Shown here: positions 29,144 to 33,814 of the stretch, piece after piece
How positions within the stretch are numbered: position 1 is the first letter of the stretch
How the letters are laid out: every line of letters begins with the position of its first letter
Assembly (NCBI GenBank): GCA_030680235.1
Contig: JAUXWQ010000020.1
Span: 1 to 33,814, forward strand
Source of the DNA: Coxiellaceae bacterium
GTDB taxonomy: Bacteria; Pseudomonadota; Gammaproteobacteria; Coxiellales; Coxiellaceae
Reading direction: 5' to 3'
DNA length: 33,814 bases
Program-made: the position numbers and the translations under genes
The notes under the pieces: model-generated
What the model was told of the DNA's origin: nothing
The model's database searches: none
What the model saw: only the letters and a program-made list of their open reading frames with translations

Positions 29144-29923
29144 TTATCTCAATAACTTCTGCAGCAACTGCCCCGCTTCATTACGCTGCGAACTATCACC
29201 CTTTTCGATCACCGTTTTTAAAATCGTTCTTGCCTGCTCTAAATCATTCATTGCAATATAGGAACGTGCTAAATCTAATTTAGCGGGGATCGCTTGTGAG
29301 GTGCTCATAAAATCATATTCTGCTTCAGATACCTCTGGCGTTGGTGAAGCTGATGTCGCAGGAGCAGATGGCGCGACTCGAATCATTTTTGCACGCGCAC
29401 GTGCACGCCATAAACGACCCAATAAAATACCGGTGCCTAACAAAAGAATGGCGCTCGCACCCAACAAGAATCCTTCCATTTCAGGTGCGTGAATAGCCTG
29501 TAAAAAACCCATCGTATTCCCCGAGCCTTGCCCTGATTTTTCTTCCAATACTGTCACACTTTGCATGAGTGATTGAATCGCAGTACCCATAGCACGATTA
29601 CTCGCCACCAAGGCTTGAATACGCTGATCCGTTTGCTGCTCAAATCCCAGGGTGTTTTGTGTTAAATCGGTCACTTCTTTCTGTGTGGTTGTCGCAATGC
29701 TAACGGTCTTGTCAGCAACATCGACGGAAGCATTAATCGCGGCTACCGGTGCTGGTGCGATAGCCTGAGGCATAGATGCGGGCAACAATGCAGGGTTATC
29801 GCTACTCACTGCATGATATTCTTGTGGAGGCGCAGGAGGTGGCGTAAAGGGTGTTGCGTCATCAGCCAATACAAAGCCTGGCAATAACAAACTTGCGATA
29901 AAAAGATTACGCAAAATTTTCAT
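29144..29923 (-). CDS. Compact FimV/HubP-like polar protein
   Basis: 259 aa. A signal peptide (1-20) is followed by a Pro/Ala-rich segment (24-65) and a probable coiled coil (about 75-130). One membrane helix (151-171) precedes a basic stretch, and a C-terminal TPR-type segment (203-258) reads YDFMSTSQAIPAKLDLARSY then IAMNDLEQARTIL. That C-terminal part matches the FimV C-terminal domain pattern. FimV/HubP proteins organise cell poles and type IV pili and are usually far longer, with a periplasmic LysM domain. LysM and the long acidic region are missing here. AGGA eight bases before the ATG supports the start. Confidence 0.75.
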   Translation of the reverse strand: MKILRNLFIASLLLPGFVLADDATPFTPPPAPPQEYHAVSSDNPALLPASMPQAIAPAPVAAINASVDVADKTVSIATTTQKEVTDLTQNTLGFEQQTDQRIQALVASNRAMGTAIQSLMQSVTVLEEKSGQGSGNTMGFLQAIHAPEMEGFLLGASAILLLGTGILLGRLWRARARAKMIRVAPSAPATSASPTPEVSEAEYDFMSTSQAIPAKLDLARSYIAMNDLEQARTILKTVIEKGDSSQRNEAGQLLQKLLR

Positions 29924-29997
29924 GACTTTTTCCTTGTGCGATCATTTGTCCTCAGCATACAATTGAACGACTTAATTACGCAAGCGGACAAAAAACC

Positions 29998-30654
29998 ATG
30001 CAAAAGCAACAAAAAATTAAAATTGCCATGCTTATCGTTATCGGTGTCATTGTACTCTGCAGTATTGGCCTTTTTTTCAGAAAAGGTTTACTGACACACA
30101 CAACACTTCCCGCGCCCATTGCCATTGATACTACGAATCAACCCATGCTTGGCAATCCCGATGCACCTATTCATCTGGTTGTTTTTGAGGATTTAAAATG
30201 TATGAATTGCGCAAGTTTTAGCAATACCCTTTTTCCAACGCTCAAGAAAAAATACATTGATACAAACCTTGCAAACTACACGATGATCAATCTTGCGTTT
30301 GTGCCTGGTTCATTGCCTGCAGCCAATGCAGCACGTTGTGTTTATGCACAAAATCCAGCGTTATTTTTTGATTACATTGAAGCTATCTTTAAAAACCAAC
30401 CGCCTGAAAACACTAACTGGGCAACCATTCCAACCTTATTAACTTTTGCCGCAGATATAAAAGGAATTGATAGCGATAAATTGGCCGCTTGTCTCGTGCA
30501 AAATCCCTATCAGCCTTTTATTGAAAATAATTTAAAAATGGCCTCTCAAATTATGAACCATCAAGTGTCGACACCTACCGTTTATGTCAACGGCATTATG
30601 GTAACCCCTTTGACTGAAAAACAAATCGAACACGTGATTGATGTGACAAAATAA
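29998..30654 (+). CDS. DsbA-like thiol-disulfide oxidoreductase, membrane-anchored
   Basis: 218 aa. An N-terminal membrane anchor (about 8-28) precedes a thioredoxin-fold domain. The active site is C68-M-N-C71 (EDLKCMNCASF) and the cis-proline is P193 (VSTPTVYVNG). Family members oxidise cysteines in exported proteins. The one-base overlap with the DsbB-like gene downstream pairs the two as donor and recycler, as with BdbD/BdbC in other bacteria. Divergent from the FimV-like gene with 74 bp between. Confidence 0.88.
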   Translation: MQKQQKIKIAMLIVIGVIVLCSIGLFFRKGLLTHTTLPAPIAIDTTNQPMLGNPDAPIHLVVFEDLKCMNCASFSNTLFPTLKKKYIDTNLANYTMINLAFVPGSLPAANAARCVYAQNPALFFDYIEAIFKNQPPENTNWATIPTLLTFAADIKGIDSDKLAACLVQNPYQPFIENNLKMASQIMNHQVSTPTVYVNGIMVTPLTEKQIEHVIDVTK

Positions 30655-31061
30655 TGGCACAAAACTTTTTCAAAAATTATGGGCTATTTTTATCTTGGTT
30701 GATTGCAATGACTGCTGTCATTGCAACGCTTTTTTTCAGTGAAGTATTGCATTGGAAAGTATGTAATTTATGTTGGTATCAGCGTATCGCCATATACCCA
30801 TTAGTCATTTTACTCGGCATCGCTGCTTTTCGAGACGATAAAAATATTATTCCTTATGTAAAAACATTTTGCATGATTGGCTTGTTATTGGCGATTTATC
30901 AATATGCAGAACAAATGATCCCTGGTTTTGCACCACTCGCTTTATGCACACAAGGTATTTCTTGTGCAGAAACACCGATTAAATTATTAGGATTTATTAC
31001 CGTGCCGCTTTTAAGTGCGATTGCCTGTGCGTTGATGTATGCGATATTGTCAATGTGTTAA
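30654..31061 (+). CDS. DsbB/BdbC-type disulfide bond formation protein
   Basis: 135 aa with four membrane helices. The first periplasmic pair is C37-N-L-C40 (WKVCNLCWYQR) and the second C98 and C104 (LCTQGISC). It re-oxidises its DsbA partner and passes electrons to quinone. The short spacing of the second pair is like BdbC/DsbI proteins rather than E. coli DsbB. The start codon overlaps the stop of the DsbA-like gene (TAATG). Confidence 0.9.
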   Translation: MAQNFFKNYGLFLSWLIAMTAVIATLFFSEVLHWKVCNLCWYQRIAIYPLVILLGIAAFRDDKNIIPYVKTFCMIGLLLAIYQYAEQMIPGFAPLALCTQGISCAETPIKLLGFITVPLLSAIACALMYAILSMC

Positions 31062-31184
31062 ACCTATGCATTTTTAACGAAGACCGCAGTAGCATTTGCA
31101 CATTGCGATTAATAAAGAGGATTTCTCACAGAAATAATAAGCGCAATTGCACTTGCGTTTTGCCAGAAGTCTCTTAAATCCTGT

Positions 31185-31217
31185 AAAAACACTCACTACA
31201 CTCATACTTGCACCAAG
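31185..31217. repeat. Dispersed intergenic element, family 2, decayed copy
   Basis: AAAAACACTCACTACACTCA then TACTTGCACCAAG resembles the block at 24873-24906 (AAAAATACATTCGCTGCGCT, CATGCGCGCACCAAG) at most positions. It overlaps the last codons and the stop of the neighbouring minus-strand gene. The convergent gap 31062-31184 shows only weak inverted repeats. Confidence 0.45.
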
Positions 31218-31783
31218 CACCTCAAACACATCACCAATAAAAGCGGCACCAATAACATCAGCGCGTTATCATCAATCCATCTAAACGATGGCCATTCGAC
31301 TAAAACAGTGACAGGTGCTAACAAAACAAACCAATACGGAAAATGAAAATACAAAGCGGCAGAAAGCCAAATGGCAGAAACCACAAAAAGCCCAGCCATG
31401 ATAATCCATCTGCTTTTGATCTTGCGTATCCGCATTTCACCCATCAGAGGATCTGCAAGCGCACAACTTGCCACAATTGGCAAAGCAAATGTCGGTGTTG
31501 ATTGCGAAATGCAAATAATGGAAATTGAAATAACCGTCCATGCAAATGCAGAAAAATGCGTTGCCTCATGATAACGCTGCGCAAAAAAAATAAGTCGGTT
31601 TTTAATGCGAATCCATTCAAATATCAAAATAGCAAGAATAAAACCAAGCAACACGCGATGCAGGACACTTGTTGAAAAATATCGCATAAAAATAAAATAA
31701 TACAACAACGGCACAAAAATAATTGAAACGTGAATCAACCGTCGTAAAAAATGCGCCTTTATTCCACCTTGCGTCGCATGCAC
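31202..31783 (-). CDS. Membrane protein resembling CTP-dependent lipid kinases (SEC59/DGK1/VTE5 type)
   Basis: 193 aa starting at GTG, six bases after the bamD stop and probably translated with it. About six or seven membrane helices are visible. The order of polar motifs resembles the dolichol kinase/diacylglycerol kinase DGK1/phytol kinase superfamily: an early RRLIHV, a central ADPLMGEMR, and a late VEWPSFRWIDDN followed by a hydrophobic stretch. Such enzymes phosphorylate prenols or diacylglycerol with CTP. The motif match is by eye and substrate is unknown; it could instead be a divergent CdsA-like protein. Confidence 0.55.
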   Translation of the reverse strand: MHATQGGIKAHFLRRLIHVSIIFVPLLYYFIFMRYFSTSVLHRVLLGFILAILIFEWIRIKNRLIFFAQRYHEATHFSAFAWTVISISIICISQSTPTFALPIVASCALADPLMGEMRIRKIKSRWIIMAGLFVVSAIWLSAALYFHFPYWFVLLAPVTVLVEWPSFRWIDDNALMLLVPLLLVMCLRCLVQV

Positions 31784-31789
31784 CCGAGA

Positions 31790-32566
31790 TTACCTGCGCA
31801 TTAATTTTTTAAGTTGAGGGTCGTTTGGATAGCTCGCCTCAAATACTTTGAGCGTGTCATTCTCTTGCTGAGTTAACCCTAGTTTACGATAGGATTTAAC
31901 CATAATAACAAGTGCTTTAATCACATATGGCGAACGATCGTAATGACTCACTACAGCACTCGCACGATTTGCTGCTGCTACATACGCTTTACGTTGATAA
32001 TAAAAATCAGCAATATCTGCTTCTTTTTTTGCAAACACATTGCGAATATATTTCATACGTGCAATCGCATCTGGCGCATAAGCGCTATCTGGAAAAGCGC
32101 TGACCAATTGACTAAAAGACATATAAGCTTCTTTCACGTTCGTCAAATCACGCGACGCCAATTCAACGCCCACTTTACGCTGCGCCCACGATAAACCTTG
32201 CTTCAAAGAAACAATTCCCTTCATATAATAGGCATAATCTGCGTAGTGTCCACGTGGGTATAAGCGTAAATAACGATCTGCTGCTGCTAACGCTTCATCA
32301 GGGTTATCATTTTTATAATACGCATAGACAAGGTTAATTGACCCTTCTTCAGAATATATGCCGAAAGGATATAGCGTATTTAACGCTTCTAATTTTTTAA
32401 CAGCCATGTCCTCATGCCCTTTCTGCAAATCTTTTTTAGCAGAAAAATAAAGGTCTTTTGCTGTTTGCTCACGATAAGCAGAATAAGAGTCATGTACCGC
32501 TTCATTTGAGCAAGCGGAAAGCAAAATAACAGCACAAGATAATAAAGGCAGGAGGATTTTTTTCAT
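31790..32566 (-). CDS. bamD: Outer-membrane assembly lipoprotein BamD
   Basis: 258 aa. The lipobox LLSAC puts the lipidated cysteine at 19. The mature protein has five TPR-type helical pairs, including GIYSEEGSINLVYAYYKNDN and YAPDAIARMKYIRN, typical of the family. BamD is the essential partner of BamA in outer-membrane protein insertion and the platform for BamC. AGGA lies about 11 bases before the ATG. Divergence from rluD is conserved in gammaproteobacteria. Confidence 0.95.
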   Translation of the reverse strand: MKKILLPLLSCAVILLSACSNEAVHDSYSAYREQTAKDLYFSAKKDLQKGHEDMAVKKLEALNTLYPFGIYSEEGSINLVYAYYKNDNPDEALAAADRYLRLYPRGHYADYAYYMKGIVSLKQGLSWAQRKVGVELASRDLTNVKEAYMSFSQLVSAFPDSAYAPDAIARMKYIRNVFAKKEADIADFYYQRKAYVAAANRASAVVSHYDRSPYVIKALVIMVKSYRKLGLTQQENDTLKVFEASYPNDPQLKKLMRR

Positions 32567-32700
32567 ACTAAGAAGATTCCTTAAAGATCAATATCCGAAT
32601 TGAGGGCCATTATACCGATTCTTCTTGAAAATGCGACAAATGCACACACCTCGCAGGGGCGTATTTTTAAACTCGCATTTTAATGAAGAACAGGTATAGT

Positions 32701-33654
32701 GTGCGCATGAAAAAAACAATTTCTCTACAAGCAACCATCACCGAGTTGCAACACCATATGCGCCTAGATGCGGCTATCTCACAGCTGTTTTCCGAGTATT
32801 CACGAAACCAATTGCAGCATTGGATTAAACAAGGCGATGTTTGTGTTAATAAAATATGTGAAAAAAAACCCAGAAAAGCCGTAATGACGGGCGACATCAT
32901 TGAAATTGAAGCGCCGCTTACTGAAACGGTCACCTATACAGGACAAGACATCCCTTTGTCTATTGTCTATGAAGATGAATACATCATTGTCATCAACAAA
33001 CCGGTAGGGCTAATTGTCCACCCTGGCGCTGGTAATCCTGATCAAACACTCGTTAATGCCTTGCTCCATTATTCACCTGACTTAAATGCTGTTCCCCGCG
33101 CAGGCGTTGTTCATCGTCTCGATAAAGACACCTCAGGATTACTGGTCATTGCACGCACACTGGTCATGCATAATGCGCTCATTCGGGCCATGCAACAACG
33201 CAAAATACACCGAGAATATCGCGCATTGGTGCAAGGGCAGATGATTTCTGGTGGCACTGTTGACGCACCAATGGCACGACATCCTAATCAACGCACTAAA
33301 ATGGCCGTTGTAGAGTCTGGGCGCGAGGCCGTCACACATTACCGCGTTTTATCGCGCTTTAAGGCCCATACACTCTTAACAGTACAGCTTGAAACAGGGC
33401 GAACCCATCAAATTCGCGTCCATCTTGCCCACATTGGCTATCCTATTTTGGGGGATAAAACTTACGGAAAACACCGCTTTTACCCACAATTATCCGATAC
33501 AGCAAAAGAAGCTGTTCAAAATTTTGGTCATCAAGCATTGCACGCTTATCGCCTTGCCTTAACCAATCCACTGACAGGCGAAAACCACGAATGGACGGCA
33601 CCATTGCCGGAAGATTTTGAAAATGTGGTTACTGTTCTACAGCAAGATATCTAA
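32701..33654 (+). CDS. rluD: 23S rRNA pseudouridine synthase RluD
   Basis: 317 aa from the GTG at 32701, chosen because AGG sits six bases upstream. The ATG at 32707 aligns best with E. coli RluD and is a close alternative; an upstream ATG at 32683 lacks a ribosome site. It makes pseudouridines 1911, 1915 and 1917 in helix 69 of 23S rRNA. An S4 RNA-binding domain (about 15-75) precedes the catalytic domain with AGVVHRLDKDTSGLLVIA, whose Asp is the nucleophile, and LETGRTHQIRVHLAHIGYPI. The second IS copy begins about 29 bp after the stop. Confidence 0.95.
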   Translation: MRMKKTISLQATITELQHHMRLDAAISQLFSEYSRNQLQHWIKQGDVCVNKICEKKPRKAVMTGDIIEIEAPLTETVTYTGQDIPLSIVYEDEYIIVINKPVGLIVHPGAGNPDQTLVNALLHYSPDLNAVPRAGVVHRLDKDTSGLLVIARTLVMHNALIRAMQQRKIHREYRALVQGQMISGGTVDAPMARHPNQRTKMAVVESGREAVTHYRVLSRFKAHTLLTVQLETGRTHQIRVHLAHIGYPILGDKTYGKHRFYPQLSDTAKEAVQNFGHQALHAYRLALTNPLTGENHEWTAPLPEDFENVVTVLQQDI

Positions 33655-33683
33655 AAACGTAACTTCAGCTGGTATCACAGCCA

Positions 33684-33814
33684 TTGATTGTATGGACCCC
33701 GCCACTTACTAAAGGCTTCTAAAAGAGCCAGAATGAAAGTTGTATCAGTCATTCAAATTCAATGGAGGGGTCCAATGAGCAATATTAAAGTATTAGGTAT
33801 CGATTTGGCAAAGG
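33684..33814 (+). mobile_element. IS1111-subgroup element, copy 2, left end only
   Basis: The last 132 bases from 33683 are identical to 2974-3105, including the left repeat (33691-33703) and the possible ribosome-site hairpin arms (33693-33700 and 33767-33774). It has the same orientation as copy 1, and the flank before 33683 differs completely. The element runs off the window. Confidence 0.95.
33775..33814 (+). CDS. IS1111-type transposase, copy 2, first 13 codons
   Basis: The start of the same transposase as at 3066-4088 (MSNIKVLGIDLAK), cut by the window end. The ATG is preceded by the same GGAGGGG. Confidence 0.93.
   Translation, partial: MSNIKVLGIDLAK

Noticed and set aside
2975-33814. 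Composite transposon bounded by the two IS copies
   Set aside because: The 30 kb between them is mostly conserved housekeeping genes in typical local order, not cargo.

Overview
This window looks like part of a gammaproteobacterial chromosome of low to moderate GC. The gene order tpiA-secG-tRNA-Leu-nuoABCD, the guaB-guaA-tadA cluster, dapA followed by a BamC-like lipoprotein gene, and bamD divergent from rluD are all typical of that class. The IS1111-type insertion sequence, the degenerate Bam and FimV components and the unusually divergent 23S rRNA fit a Legionellales/Coxiella-like, probably host-associated lineage. That placement is inference; no 16S gene is present to test it.

Layout. Bases 1-2930 hold the end of an rRNA operon on the + strand: 23S (5' end missing), a spacer, 5S and a strong intrinsic terminator. 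An IS1111-subgroup (IS110 family) element follows at about 2975-4365. It has 13-bp subterminal inverted repeats and a long non-coding 3' segment that is a candidate guide RNA. From 4468 to 11007, on the - strand, lie nuoABCDE, an APC amino-acid permease and nuoF; nuoG-N are absent because the rRNA operon and IS occupy their usual place. From 11281 to 15580 come tRNA-Leu(GAG), secG, tpiA and a 952-residue unknown protein with about nine 34-residue helical repeats. putA and ppa follow (15724-19494), then tadA-guaA-guaB (19777-23313). On the + strand orn and plsY follow (23651-24794).

The remaining 9 kb holds a 96-aa orphan, a FadL-type porin, tRNA-Ser(CGA), a lipoprotein resembling only the N-terminal BamD-binding segment of BamC, dapA, rmuC, a compact FimV/HubP-like protein, a DsbA/DsbB pair, a CTP-dependent lipid-kinase-like membrane protein, bamD and rluD. 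The left 132 bases of a second, identical IS copy end the window.

Functionally, the window links NADH oxidation (Nuo peripheral arm), proline catabolism (PutA), amino-acid import, purine synthesis (GuaB/GuaA), RNA turnover and modification (Orn, TadA, RluD), outer-membrane assembly (BamD, mini-BamC, FadL) and envelope disulfide formation. Intergenic regions are rich in palindromes of several families: REP-like elements with the core GCGAGCCGCG, a second element family sharing GCTCATG motifs, two hairpins with expanded CAGTCA hexamers, and two MITE-like inverted-repeat elements. The best leads are the mini-BamC, the 34-residue-repeat protein, the IS with its candidate guide RNA and ribosome-site hairpin, and the hexamer hairpins.
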